Origin: Alphaproteobacteria bacterium
GTDB lineage: Bacteria > Pseudomonadota > Alphaproteobacteria > UBA11222
Assembly (NCBI GenBank): GCA_023252275.1
Contig: JAHHGO010000003.1
Location: 1-38,495 of the forward strand
Direction: 5' to 3'
Length of the DNA stretch: 38,495 nt
Both the position numbers and the translations under genes were made by a program. Below the pieces are notes generated by a model. It saw only the letters and a program-made list of their open reading frames with translations, was not told where the DNA came from and ran no database searches. This document shows positions 9,664-17,594 of the stretch, in pieces. Position 1 is the first letter of the stretch. Every line of letters starts with the position of its first letter.

Positions 9664-9695
9664 AAAACGGGCCGCCCAGAAGCGGCCCGTTTTTT
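9664..9695 (+). terminator. Rho-independent terminator after the DUF1329 gene
   Basis: ACGGGCCGC pairs with GCGGCCCGT around the loop CCAGAA, followed by a run of T (extended by flanking A/T pairing to 12 bp). It starts 24 nt after the stop. Its A-rich 5' flank makes it potentially bidirectional, so it may also serve the convergent aldehyde dehydrogenase gene. Confidence 0.92.
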
Positions 9696-9743
9696 GTGAC
9701 GTCTGTTTGGATATTGTACGCTTTGTTCCGATCAACAACTGGT

Positions 9744-11204
9744 TCAGCGTTTGACCTGCGACAATAATATTTTTCTCAGGCGCGGCGTAAATGGCGGGCG
9801 CATGAAACGGCCCAGATCGAAACGCCGGCCCTGTTCAAACACTGCCTTGGCATGGCTGAAGTTTTTGAATCCGTCATGGCCATGATAGGATCCCATGCCG
9901 CTGGCGCCTACGCCGCCGAATGGTAAATCCTCCTGGGCGACATGCATCATGACATCATTGACGGCAACGCCGCCGGACGTCGTGCGGTTCAGCACCCGCG
10001 ATTGTTCCACTTTATCCTCGCCGAAATAATACAGGGCCAGCGGTCGCGGATGGGTATTGATATAATCGATGGCCTCATCAACGCCCGAATAGGTTTTCAC
10101 CATCAGCAGCGGGCCAAAAATCTCTTCCTGGGCGATCTTCATGTCTTCGGTCACATCCAGAAGAAGCGTAGGCGGAATTTTATGCGCCGGCTGTTGTGAG
10201 AAATCTTCATTGGCCGGATTAATTTCAACAATCCGCGCACCCTTTGATTGCGCGTCGCTAATATAGCCCTGCAACCGGTCATAATGACGCTGGTTGATTA
10301 CGGACGTATAGTCGGGATTGTCTTTCAGGCTTGGATACATGGCTGCAACCGAGTGTTTAGCGGAAGATACAAAGGCTTCTTCGGACCCTTTGGGAACGAA
10401 AACATAATCGGGCGCGAGGCAGATTTGCCCGGCGTTCAGCATTTTGCCATTCATGATACGGTCGGTTGACATTTGCATCGCGGCTGACCGGCCAATGATG
10501 GTAGGCGATTTGCCGCCAAGCTCAAGCGTAACCGGCACCAGATTTTCGGCCGCTGCGCGCATGATATGTTTACCAACGGCCGTGGCGCCGATAAAAATAA
10601 TATGGTCGAAGGGCAGGGCGCTGAACGCCTGGCCCACATCCGGGCCGCCGGTGAACACCGCCACTTCGTTTTCGTCATAGGCGCTGGAAAACATGCGCGC
10701 CAGCAGTTCAGAGGCGCGCGGAGTATATTCGGATGGCTTCATCATCACCCGGTTGCCGGCTGAAAAAATTCCGGCGAGCGGCGAGAATGTCATGGCCATG
10801 GGAAAATTCCAGGGCGTAATCAGGCCAACCGTACCGAGCGGCTGATATTCCACCCGCGCTTTTCCACCCGCCAGATTCATCGGAAACATGGCCGAGCGCC
10901 TTTCCGGCCGCATCCATTTGCGCAGATATTTTTTCGCGTCTCTCAAACCGCCCAGACTGCCGACGACGTCCGACATGATCGACTGATCCGTGCTGCGATA
11001 TCCAAAATCGGCGCTCAGCGCCGCGCAGATTTCATCCTTATGATCGACGATAAGGCCGATGGCGCGGTTGATACGATCTATGCGCAGTTCTGCGCTGGGG
11101 GCGCCCTCACGAATATGCGCCTGCTTCTGGCGCTCCAGCACGGCGCGCATCCGCACCTCGACATTGGAGGAATCGGACTGGGGACTGGCTTGTGATGTGC
11201 TCAT
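9744..11204 (-). CDS. Coniferyl-aldehyde-type dehydrogenase (CalB-like ALDH)
   Basis: An NAD(P)-dependent aldehyde dehydrogenase of 486 residues. Visible family features are ADFGYRSTDQSIMSDVVGSL, WMRPERR, the cofactor segment GLITPWNFPMAM...KPSEYTPR, the ELGGKSPTIIG glutamate motif and the catalytic cysteine in NAGQICLAPDYVFVP. These subfamily segments match the CalB group described for coniferyl aldehyde oxidation, but such proteins often act on other aromatic or medium-chain aldehydes. The substrate is therefore inferred. An AGGG ribosome site lies 7 nt before the ATG. It is divergent from the enoyl-CoA hydratase gene, consistent with a catabolic cluster. Confidence 0.9.
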   Translation of the reverse strand: MSTSQASPQSDSSNVEVRMRAVLERQKQAHIREGAPSAELRIDRINRAIGLIVDHKDEICAALSADFGYRSTDQSIMSDVVGSLGGLRDAKKYLRKWMRPERRSAMFPMNLAGGKARVEYQPLGTVGLITPWNFPMAMTFSPLAGIFSAGNRVMMKPSEYTPRASELLARMFSSAYDENEVAVFTGGPDVGQAFSALPFDHIIFIGATAVGKHIMRAAAENLVPVTLELGGKSPTIIGRSAAMQMSTDRIMNGKMLNAGQICLAPDYVFVPKGSEEAFVSSAKHSVAAMYPSLKDNPDYTSVINQRHYDRLQGYISDAQSKGARIVEINPANEDFSQQPAHKIPPTLLLDVTEDMKIAQEEIFGPLLMVKTYSGVDEAIDYINTHPRPLALYYFGEDKVEQSRVLNRTTSGGVAVNDVMMHVAQEDLPFGGVGASGMGSYHGHDGFKNFSHAKAVFEQGRRFDLGRFMRPPFTPRLRKILLSQVKR

Positions 11205-11238
11205 GCGGATACCCTGTCAGTGAATAAGGTTGATAAGG

Positions 11239-11272
11239 ATTATAGTTCACTCTGGAAGAAAATCCGATAGGA
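11239..11272 (-). promoter_or_regulatory. Candidate promoter of the aldehyde dehydrogenase gene
   Basis: A consensus TATAAT (11244-11239, minus strand) lies about 35 nt upstream of the ATG. The -35 side (TCGGAT region) is poor, so activation by a regulator or a different sigma factor is possible. It lies in the 128-nt divergent spacer. Confidence 0.35.
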
Positions 11273-11332
11273 TTGTGACGGTGGGCTTAACCCGGACCTA
11301 TCAATTCTGATCATAGTTTGCGGAGACGGATC

Positions 11333-12124
11333 ATGGACTATCAGCATATCCTGTTTACACGGTCCGATGGGGTCGGCCATATCTCCTTTAATTCACCTGC
11401 AACGCTTAATGCGCTGACCCGCGCTATGCTGCATGAATTTGAGGCCGCGCTGGATATATGCAACGCCCCCGATAGCGGCATTCGCTGCCTGCTGCTCACT
11501 GGGGAGGGGCGGGGTTTTTCCTCCGGCATGAATTTGGCGGATCCCGGCGGCCCCAAATTGCCGCAGCCGGATGCGGGACAGATATTGGACGAAATTTTCA
11601 ATACACTGATGCTGAAGCTGCGGGATATGGAGATTCCCATCGTTGTGGGGCTGCATGGGGCAACGGCGGGGATCACCATGAGTATTGCGCTGATGGGGGA
11701 TATTATCCTGGCGGCGCGTTCGGCCTATCTGTTGCAGCCGTTCGCCAATATCGGCCTGATACCCGATGGCGGCGCCACCTGGCTGCTGCCGCGCATGCTG
11801 GGCAAGGCGCGGGCGTTTGAACTGTCGCTGCTGGGCGATCGGCTGCCCGCTGAAAAAGCGCTGGCCTGGGGCCTGATCAATGATGTCCAGGACGATCACA
11901 AATTGCGCGATGCGGCGATTGCCATGGCGCGCCGTCTGGCGCAAGGCCCAACCCGTGCCTATGCGCTGACCCGCAAGGCGTTCTGGGAAGGCTTTGATAA
12001 TTCGTTTACGGAACAATTACTGATAGAGCGCATGCATCAGCGCACCGCCAGCCGAACCGAAGACGCGAAGGGGGCCGTGCGCGCGTTTTTGAACAAGCAG
12101 CCTCCCAAATTTACCGGACAATAA
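11333..12124 (+). CDS. Enoyl-CoA hydratase/isomerase family protein
   Basis: A crotonase-fold protein of 263 residues. The segments FNSPATLNALTRAM, LLTGEGRGFSSGMNL (oxyanion hole), GLHGATAGITMSIALMGDII (second oxyanion-hole Gly) and FANIGLIPDGGATWLLPRMLG are typical. The track starts at TTG 11318, but GGAGACGGATC places a ribosome site 7 nt before ATG 11333, so that start is chosen. The helix around GLIPDGGATW has Asp where many hydratases carry the second catalytic Glu. The exact reaction (hydratase, isomerase or hydrolase) is uncertain. It probably shares a transcript with the b561-YceI gene 13 nt downstream. Confidence 0.88.
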   Translation: MDYQHILFTRSDGVGHISFNSPATLNALTRAMLHEFEAALDICNAPDSGIRCLLLTGEGRGFSSGMNLADPGGPKLPQPDAGQILDEIFNTLMLKLRDMEIPIVVGLHGATAGITMSIALMGDIILAARSAYLLQPFANIGLIPDGGATWLLPRMLGKARAFELSLLGDRLPAEKALAWGLINDVQDDHKLRDAAIAMARRLAQGPTRAYALTRKAFWEGFDNSFTEQLLIERMHQRTASRTEDAKGAVRAFLNKQPPKFTGQ

Positions 12125-12137
12125 AGGGTGCCGATAG

Positions 12138-13232
12138 ATGCGGCTGCGCAATAACGTACAAACCTATGGCCTTGTTGCCAGAGCTTTTCACTGGGGCGCG
12201 GCGCTTCTGGTGTTTATATTGCTGCCGCTTGGCTGGTATATGCATGAGCTGCCGCTCGGGCTGGCGCGCTATCGCTATGTGGAGTGGCACAAATCGCTTG
12301 GCCTGCTTCTGTTGATCCTGATGCTGGGCCGCAGCCTGTGGCGGGCCTTCAATCCGCCGCCGCAGCTGCCGGACACATTGCCGCGCTGGGAATTACTGGC
12401 CGCCAAACTGACGCATTGGGCATTATATGGCGCGCTGTTATTACAGGTTTCTGCCGGCATGGCGCTGGTGTGGGCGGCCAATTCTCCGCTGCTGTTTTTT
12501 GGCTGGTTCGCCGTACCCAGTCCGATAGATGCCGATAAACCTCTGCGGCATTTGATGGAGGAAGCACACGAGCTGCTGGCCTTTGTCATCGTCCTGTTGC
12601 TGTTAATGCATATTGGCGCGGCATTGCGGCATCATTTTATTCTGAAGAATGATATTTTGCAGCGTATGCTGGGCATGTTTCTGATTGTAGGCGGGGCGAT
12701 CGGCGTCAGGCCGGCAGAGGCGGCGATGTGGAATGTGCAGAAATCCAGCCAGTTGCTGTTTCATTTCACACAAAGCAGCCTGCCCTATACGGGCAAGTTT
12801 GAACAGTTCGAAGCGCGTATTGATTTTGATCCGGACAGGCCGGAGGAGGGACGCATTAATGTAATGATTGATATGGCCAGCCTTGATACGCAAAATTCCG
12901 AACGCGACACGATTTTACGTTCGGCTGAAATGTTTGACGCCGAAAAATTTCCCCAAGCGCAATTTGTTGCGGACAAGATCCGGGCCATTGCTCCGGGCAA
13001 ATATGAGGCGGTGGGCATTCTGACCATTCGGGACATTTCTCAGGCGCTGATATTGCCTTTTGATCTAAAGATTGAAAAAGATGCCGCCAATGGTGATCAT
13101 GCCAGCGCCGCGGGAAGCATTGCAATTTCCCGGCGCGATTTCGGCCTGGCGCGCGGGCAATGGGAGGCGGCGGATATTGTGGCCGATGAGGTTAAGATTG
13201 AAATCAGGTTGGAAGCCGCGCAACAGCGGTAA
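12138..13232 (+). CDS. Cytochrome b561 - YceI fusion protein
   Basis: A two-domain protein of 364 residues. Residues 1-165 are a bacterial b561-type di-haem membrane domain with four helices and candidate haem ligands H18 (ARAFHWGAA), H51 (VEWHKSLG), H144 (EEAHELLAF) and H158 (LLLMHIGAA). A further hydrophobic stretch (about 177-196) leads into a periplasmic YceI lipocalin-like domain (WNVQKSSQLLFHFTQSSLPY to the C-terminus). YceI proteins bind polyprenoid or quinone-like lipids, so the fusion may couple membrane electron transfer to a bound isoprenoid. That is inference. A second, separate YceI gene follows 26 nt later. Confidence 0.9.
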   Translation: MRLRNNVQTYGLVARAFHWGAALLVFILLPLGWYMHELPLGLARYRYVEWHKSLGLLLLILMLGRSLWRAFNPPPQLPDTLPRWELLAAKLTHWALYGALLLQVSAGMALVWAANSPLLFFGWFAVPSPIDADKPLRHLMEEAHELLAFVIVLLLLMHIGAALRHHFILKNDILQRMLGMFLIVGGAIGVRPAEAAMWNVQKSSQLLFHFTQSSLPYTGKFEQFEARIDFDPDRPEEGRINVMIDMASLDTQNSERDTILRSAEMFDAEKFPQAQFVADKIRAIAPGKYEAVGILTIRDISQALILPFDLKIEKDAANGDHASAAGSIAISRRDFGLARGQWEAADIVADEVKIEIRLEAAQQR

Positions 13233-13258
13233 TCGACACCAACATAAGGGGAGATAAA

Positions 13259-13852
13259 ATGCTGAATTCGAAACGCCTATTGCCGGTTTTTCTAATGCTT
13301 CTGACGCCAGCAAGCCTAGCCTTGCCAGCGTCGGCGGCGGACCAATATCTGCTCGACGCCAGCCATACATCGGTGATGTTTGGCGTGTCGCATCTCGGAT
13401 TTTCCAGGGCTCTGGGAACATTCAACAAGGTTGAAGGCGCTTTAACGCTGGATGCGGAAGAGCCGGAAAAATCATCCGTGGTCGTTACAATTGACGCCGC
13501 CAGCATAGACACCAATCACGCCGAACGCGATGAACATATGCGCAATAAGGATTTCTTCGATGTCGCGCAGTTTCCAACGCTTATCTATAAAAGCACATCA
13601 GTGAAAGTGACGGGCGACAAGACCGCCACCATCACCGGCGATCTGACACTGCATGGGGTCACGAAAGCTGTTCCGCTGGAAGTGACGCTGGTAAAGGCCG
13701 GGCCGCATCCGGTCGATAAAACCCGGACGATTGCCGGTTTTTCTGCGCGCGGCACGTTGAAACGCTCTGAATTCGGCATGACCTACGGCCTGCCTTTGCT
13801 GGGTGATGAGGTTGAGATCATCATCGACTCGGAAACCATCAAGCAGCCTTAG
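13259..13852 (+). CDS. YceI family periplasmic protein
   Basis: The product has 197 residues with a signal peptide (LLPVFLMLLTPASLALPASA, cleavage near ASAADQY) and one YceI domain. YLLDASHTSVMFGVSHLGFS is the typical first strand pair, and HGVTKAVPLEVTL and GTLKRSEFGMTYGLP are later family segments. YceI proteins are lipocalin-like barrels that bind isoprenoid chains. GGGAG lies 5 nt before the ATG. It follows the b561-YceI fusion in one probable operon and ends one base before the convergent tfoX-like gene, with no obvious terminator between them. Confidence 0.94.
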   Translation: MLNSKRLLPVFLMLLTPASLALPASAADQYLLDASHTSVMFGVSHLGFSRALGTFNKVEGALTLDAEEPEKSSVVVTIDAASIDTNHAERDEHMRNKDFFDVAQFPTLIYKSTSVKVTGDKTATITGDLTLHGVTKAVPLEVTLVKAGPHPVDKTRTIAGFSARGTLKRSEFGMTYGLPLLGDEVEIIIDSETIKQP

Positions 13853-13853
13853 G

Positions 13854-14219
13854 CTATTTTTTACGCTTACGGCGCGGGGCTTTTTTTTTGGCCCAGTCAA
13901 GCGCTGCCGCATGCGCTTTTCCGGCCCATTCGGCCAGCGCTTCCGCATCATCATACAGCGCATCCGGTATGGTGTAGTAAGACATGGTCGTGGTACGGCC
14001 ATTTTTGCTTTCATAGATGAAGGCGTTCTGAGCGGCGGCCTCATAATCGGCGCGGTTGTGATCATTCACTTTCAGATAGATCTGCTCTTCAATGACCAGG
14101 CCGATCATCAGATCATCGCAAAAAATCCCGGCGGCCCCAAACATGCTGCGAAGCCGGACCGGTCCAAAGCCCGTAAACAGTTCGCGCACATATTCGCGAT
14201 ATTCTTCGCTGATGGCCAC
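13854..14219 (-). CDS. TfoX N-terminal domain protein
   Basis: The product has 121 residues. EYREYVRELFTGFGPVRLRSMFGAAGIFCDDLMIGLV and the following strands match the TfoX/Sxy N-terminal domain; the C-terminal TfoX domain is absent. The tail is very basic (KKKAPRRKRKK), which might contact nucleic acid. The start is GTG at 14219 with only a weak ribosome site. It follows sufA by 8 nt on the same strand, so it may be the last gene of the suf transcript. Single-domain TfoX proteins are widespread in Alphaproteobacteria and have no settled role; a competence function should not be assumed. Confidence 0.88.
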   Translation of the reverse strand: MAISEEYREYVRELFTGFGPVRLRSMFGAAGIFCDDLMIGLVIEEQIYLKVNDHNRADYEAAAQNAFIYESKNGRTTTMSYYTIPDALYDDAEALAEWAGKAHAAALDWAKKKAPRRKRKK

Positions 14220-14227
14220 GGATAGAC

Positions 14228-14623
14228 TCAGCTAACCCGGAAGGATTCTCCGCAGCCGCAAGTGTCCACGGCATTGGGATTTTTGAATATAAAACCGGAT
14301 TCGAATTTATCGGTTTTGTAATCCATCTCGGTGCCGATCAGAAACAGCACCGCCTTGGGATCGATCAGTATCGTCACATCCTTGTCTTCGACCTTTTCAT
14401 CGAGCGGATTTATATCCGATGCATATTCCATGGCATAGGACATGCCGGCGCAACCGGTATTTTTGACGCTGATGCGCACGCCCACAACCTTGCCTTCGGC
14501 GCGGCTCATGATTTCCTTTACCCGCGTGGCGGCGGCGTCACTGAGGGTAATGGCTTTCGGGCGCGGGCGCGCGGCCCTGCCCGCGGGCTTGCCGGAGTTG
14601 CCGTCAGTTATTTCCATAGCCAT
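14228..14623 (-). CDS. sufA: A-type Fe-S cluster carrier (SufA/IscA/HesB family)
   Basis: The product has 131 residues; the A-type carrier domain fills the last 105. All three conserved cysteines are visible: one in NTGCAGMSYAMEY and two in the C-terminal CGCGESFRV. Such proteins receive a cluster from the SufBCD scaffold and pass it to apo-enzymes. A ~25-residue basic, Pro-rich N-terminal leader (GRAARPRPKAITLSD) precedes the domain. AAGGA lies upstream, compatible with either of two close ATG codons. It is 15 nt downstream of sufT. Confidence 0.95.
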   Translation of the reverse strand: MAMEITDGNSGKPAGRAARPRPKAITLSDAAATRVKEIMSRAEGKVVGVRISVKNTGCAGMSYAMEYASDINPLDEKVEDKDVTILIDPKAVLFLIGTEMDYKTDKFESGFIFKNPNAVDTCGCGESFRVS

Positions 14624-14638
14624 TGCTTCCTTGCCTTT

Positions 14639-15007
14639 TCAAAACATGTCCAGCGCGATTTGCGCCTCGTCCGACATGCGCGACTTATCCCAGGGCGGAT
14701 CAAACACCATATGCACCTCGCATCCGCGCACGCCCGAAACCTGCAACACCGCGTCACGCACCCATACGGGCATTTCGCCCGCGACCGGGCAGGCGGGCGC
14801 GGTTAATGTCATATCAATATCGACCATGCCCTGTTCGTTGATATCAAGCCGGTAAATCAGCCCCAGTTCATATATATCAACGGGAATTTCCGGATCGTAA
14901 ACGGTCTTGATGGCGGCCACGATCGCATCATGCAGCAGATACGGATCCACATTCCCGGACGTCTCTATGACGGATGCTGATTTTGGCGCTTCCTGATCCA
15001 TATCCAT
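14639..15007 (-). CDS. sufT: SUF system protein SufT (DUF59/MIP18 family)
   Basis: A DUF59-domain protein of 122 residues from the ATG at 15007. The track's TTG start at 15034 overlaps sufS, whereas AGGG lies about 6 nt before the ATG chosen here. The domain shows AIKTVYDPEIPVDIYELGLIY, LTAPACPVAGEMP with its conserved Cys, and VFDPPWDKSRMSDEA, all typical of alphaproteobacterial SufT. SufT helps mature or protect Fe-S proteins when demand is high. It follows sufS with a 19-nt spacer. Confidence 0.93.
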   Translation of the reverse strand: MDMDQEAPKSASVIETSGNVDPYLLHDAIVAAIKTVYDPEIPVDIYELGLIYRLDINEQGMVDIDMTLTAPACPVAGEMPVWVRDAVLQVSGVRGCEVHMVFDPPWDKSRMSDEAQIALDMF

Positions 15008-15026
15008 TGTCTGCCCTGTTTCCCGT

Positions 15027-16286
15027 CTATCCAAATAATTTGCGGCAATCTTCCAATGCGCGCACCAGAATGTCGACTTCTTCTTTTGTATTATATAATC
15101 CGAATGAAGCCCGCGCCGTGGCGGTTACACCCAGATGTTTCATCAGCGGTTCGGCGCAATGCTGGCCCGAGCGGACGGCCACCCCGGACTGATCGATGAT
15201 GGTGGCCACATCATGCGGATGAATGCCGTCAATGCCAAAGGAAATGATGGCGCCTTTTTCCCGCGCCTCGCCATAGATGGTCAGAGCGTTGATTTCCTTC
15301 AGCCGCGCGGTCGCATAATCCAGCAAAGATTTTTCATGCGCGGCCACCGCTTTGCGGTCCAGCGATTGCATAAAATCAATGGCGGCGCCCAGGCCGATGG
15401 CCTGCACAATAGGCATGGTGCCCGCTTCAAAACGGAATGGCGGATCGGCGTAGGTTATGGTGTCGCGGGTAACCTGCCGGATCATTTCGCCGCCGCCCAG
15501 AAAAGGCGGCATGGCGTTAAGATGCGTGGATTTTCCGTACAATACGCCAATGCCGGTCGGGCCATATACTTTGTGCCCGGTGAAAGCATAAAAATCGCAA
15601 TCCATATCCTGCACATCGATTGGCAGATGCGGCGCGGCCTGACTGCCATCGACCAGAACCGGCACGCCCTGTGCGTGCGCCAGCCGGACAATTTCCTTGA
15701 TAGGCGTGATGGTGCCCAGCACATTCGATACATGGGTGATGGTCACCAGTTTCGCGCGCGGCGACAGAAGTTTTTCAAATTCATCCAGTTGCAATTCACC
15801 GCGCCCGTCCACCGGAACCCATTTCAGTACCGCGCCCTTATCGGCGCGCAGAAAATGCCAGGGCACGATGTTGGAATGATGCTCCATCACCGACAGAATG
15901 ATTTCATCGCCCGCATTGATGCGGGGGCGGGCGAAACTGGACGCCACCAGATTTAGCGCGCCTGTGGCGTTACTGGTGAAGATGATTTCCGATACATCCC
16001 GCGCATTGATAAAGCCGCGCACTTTTTCCCGCGCCGCTTCATATTTTTCCGTCGCCAGCGTGCTGAGATGATGCGCGCCGCGATGAATATTGGCGTAACT
16101 GGTGCGATAAGTGTCATCCAGCGCATGCAGAACCGATTCCGGTTTTTGCGCCGACGCGGCATTGTCCAGATAGACCAGCGGCTTGCCATTGACGGAAACA
16201 TTCAGAATAGGAAATTGCGCGCGTGCGCGCGCCACATCAAAACCGCTGGCCGGCTGTGCGGATTGCAGATTTACCGTCTTAGACAT
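15027..16286 (-). CDS. sufS: Cysteine desulfurase SufS (class II)
   Basis: A PLP enzyme of 419 residues that removes sulfur from cysteine for cluster assembly. Signatures are YLDNAASAQKP near the N-terminus, MEHHSNIVPWHF, the PLP lysine in FTGHKVYGPTGIGVLYG, and the catalytic Cys in RSGQHCAEPLM followed by TARASFGLYNT. The class II form (short loop, RSGxHCA) separates it from the class I desulfurase upstream. The ATG overlaps the sufD stop by several bases, so the two are translationally coupled. Confidence 0.97.
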   Translation of the reverse strand: MSKTVNLQSAQPASGFDVARARAQFPILNVSVNGKPLVYLDNAASAQKPESVLHALDDTYRTSYANIHRGAHHLSTLATEKYEAAREKVRGFINARDVSEIIFTSNATGALNLVASSFARPRINAGDEIILSVMEHHSNIVPWHFLRADKGAVLKWVPVDGRGELQLDEFEKLLSPRAKLVTITHVSNVLGTITPIKEIVRLAHAQGVPVLVDGSQAAPHLPIDVQDMDCDFYAFTGHKVYGPTGIGVLYGKSTHLNAMPPFLGGGEMIRQVTRDTITYADPPFRFEAGTMPIVQAIGLGAAIDFMQSLDRKAVAAHEKSLLDYATARLKEINALTIYGEAREKGAIISFGIDGIHPHDVATIIDQSGVAVRSGQHCAEPLMKHLGVTATARASFGLYNTKEEVDILVRALEDCRKLFG

Positions 16287-17481
16287 GCGTCACCGCCAAT
16301 TGCCGCGCCAGCCATGCGCCGATTGCCGCTTGCAACGGGTTCCGGATTTCCGCCGCATCAACTCCATTGCCACCCCGAATTTGGGCCACGGCGTCATCCA
16401 GAAACGCCGCGATCAGCAAGGCGCGCGCCTGCGCCTCGTTGATGCCGCGCGCGCGCAGATAAAACAGCGCGGCCTCATCCAACTGGCCTGCCGACGCGCC
16501 ATGCGCGCATTTTACATCGTCGGCCAGAATTTCAAGCTCCGGCTTGGCGTTTTGCACGGCTTTGGGCGATAAAAGCAGGGCCTTTATCTGCTGACGCGCA
16601 TCGGTGCGCTGCGCAGCTTTGGCCACCCGGATCAGGCCCTGAAACACGCCCTGCGATTGGCCGGCAAGCACATTGCGAAACATTTGCGAACTGCGGCTTG
16701 CGGGCGCCAGATGCGCCATGACGCAGGTGGTGTCACTGAGTTGCGCGCCATCCAGCATGGTGACGCCATTAAGACTGCAATCCGTTTCCGCGCCATTGAT
16801 CGCAATATGCGCTTCATAGCGCGACAGCCGCGCGCCGCGCGTCAGCGTAAATCCGTCATAAGCGCAATGCGCTTCCAGCCGGGCATTGAGATACTGAAAA
16901 TGCAAGGCGTTGGGGCTTTCCGCCTGATCGCGATAATGCGATAGGCGTGCGCCTTCGGCCATATGCACATCGCTGGCCTGATTGACAAAATAATTCGCAT
17001 CTGGCGCGCCATAATGGCTTTCCAGCAGGGTCATGGCGGCGCGGGGCGCCAGCATCACAAGATTGCGAATCTGGGCATTGCCTGTGTTAAAAAAAACCAG
17101 ATGCAGCGGTTTCAAGAGACGCACATCCGGGGCCAGATGAATAAAGGCGCCATCATTCAGCAGCGCGGTGTTCAGCGATAAAAACGCAGCGCCTTCACCC
17201 GCGCTCAGATTTGCAGCCAGACTGGCATCTTCATTTAATGCCGCGCGCAAAGATATGGCGCGAACGCCCGCAGGCAGATCCGCGGACGAATTTTGCAGTA
17301 CGCCGTTGATAAAGGTCAGACGCCAGCAATCAATTGCGGCAAACGGCCCGGCCAGTGGGCTGGCGGTGGAGGGGGCCGGCGCTGAAGGTTTACCCAAATG
17401 ATCATAGAGCGGCGTCAGGTCTGTCCAGCGCCAGGCTTCCTGTTTGCGGGTGGGAAGGCCGGTTTTGGCATAGTGGCGCAT
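16279..17481 (-). CDS. sufD: SufD, Fe-S scaffold subunit, N-terminus separated by a frameshift
   Basis: The open frame gives 400 residues beginning MRHYAKTGLPTRKQEAWRWTDLTPLYDHL, which matches SufD from just after its usual N-terminal helix. The C-terminal beta-helix part includes DDVKCAHGASAGQLDEAALFYLRARGI with the conserved Cys and His. SufD pairs with SufB and SufC in the scaffold complex and supports iron entry. The ATG at 17481 has no good ribosome site, and no ATG, GTG or TTG lies between it and the upstream in-frame TGA. The missing ~35 residues are encoded in another frame immediately upstream, so the gene as written appears frameshifted in a C/G homopolymer tract. Confidence 0.88.
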   Translation of the reverse strand: MRHYAKTGLPTRKQEAWRWTDLTPLYDHLGKPSAPAPSTASPLAGPFAAIDCWRLTFINGVLQNSSADLPAGVRAISLRAALNEDASLAANLSAGEGAAFLSLNTALLNDGAFIHLAPDVRLLKPLHLVFFNTGNAQIRNLVMLAPRAAMTLLESHYGAPDANYFVNQASDVHMAEGARLSHYRDQAESPNALHFQYLNARLEAHCAYDGFTLTRGARLSRYEAHIAINGAETDCSLNGVTMLDGAQLSDTTCVMAHLAPASRSSQMFRNVLAGQSQGVFQGLIRVAKAAQRTDARQQIKALLLSPKAVQNAKPELEILADDVKCAHGASAGQLDEAALFYLRARGINEAQARALLIAAFLDDAVAQIRGGNGVDAAEIRNPLQAAIGAWLARQLAVTHV

Positions 17482-17486
17482 GGCGT

Positions 17487-17594
17487 TCAGACGCAGCTCG
17501 CGCAGGGGCGGGGGCGGGGGGCGCCGGCAAGCCCCGCCTGCTGTGCGGCGATTTCATTTTGCAGTGCGCGTTCGGCTGTGGCGGTCATGTTCAT
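17487..17594 (-). pseudogene. sufD: Frame-displaced N-terminus of sufD
   Basis: From the ATG at 17594 (overlapping the sufC stop as ATGA) the translation is MNMTATAERALQNEIAAQQA, then GLAGAPRPRP, then out of frame to TGA at 17489. This is the expected SufD N-terminal helix. Adding a single base to the C-tract (plus-strand runs of four, five and six G at 17505-17521) would join it as ...GLAGAPPPPPLRELRLNAMRHY to the downstream frame. An assembly error, a true mutation or slippage-controlled expression are all possible. Confidence 0.75.

Noticed and set aside
11393-12016. 207-aa minus-strand ORF
   Set aside because: It is antisense to the enoyl-CoA hydratase gene and has no independent evidence.
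9744-13852. Aldehyde dehydrogenase to YceI region as a transferred catabolic island
   Set aside because: No integrase, transposase, tRNA or flanking repeat is visible, and base composition looks like the neighbours.
15135-15956. 273-aa plus-strand ORF
   Set aside because: It is a shadow of sufS; composition follows the complementary codons and no start context is seen.
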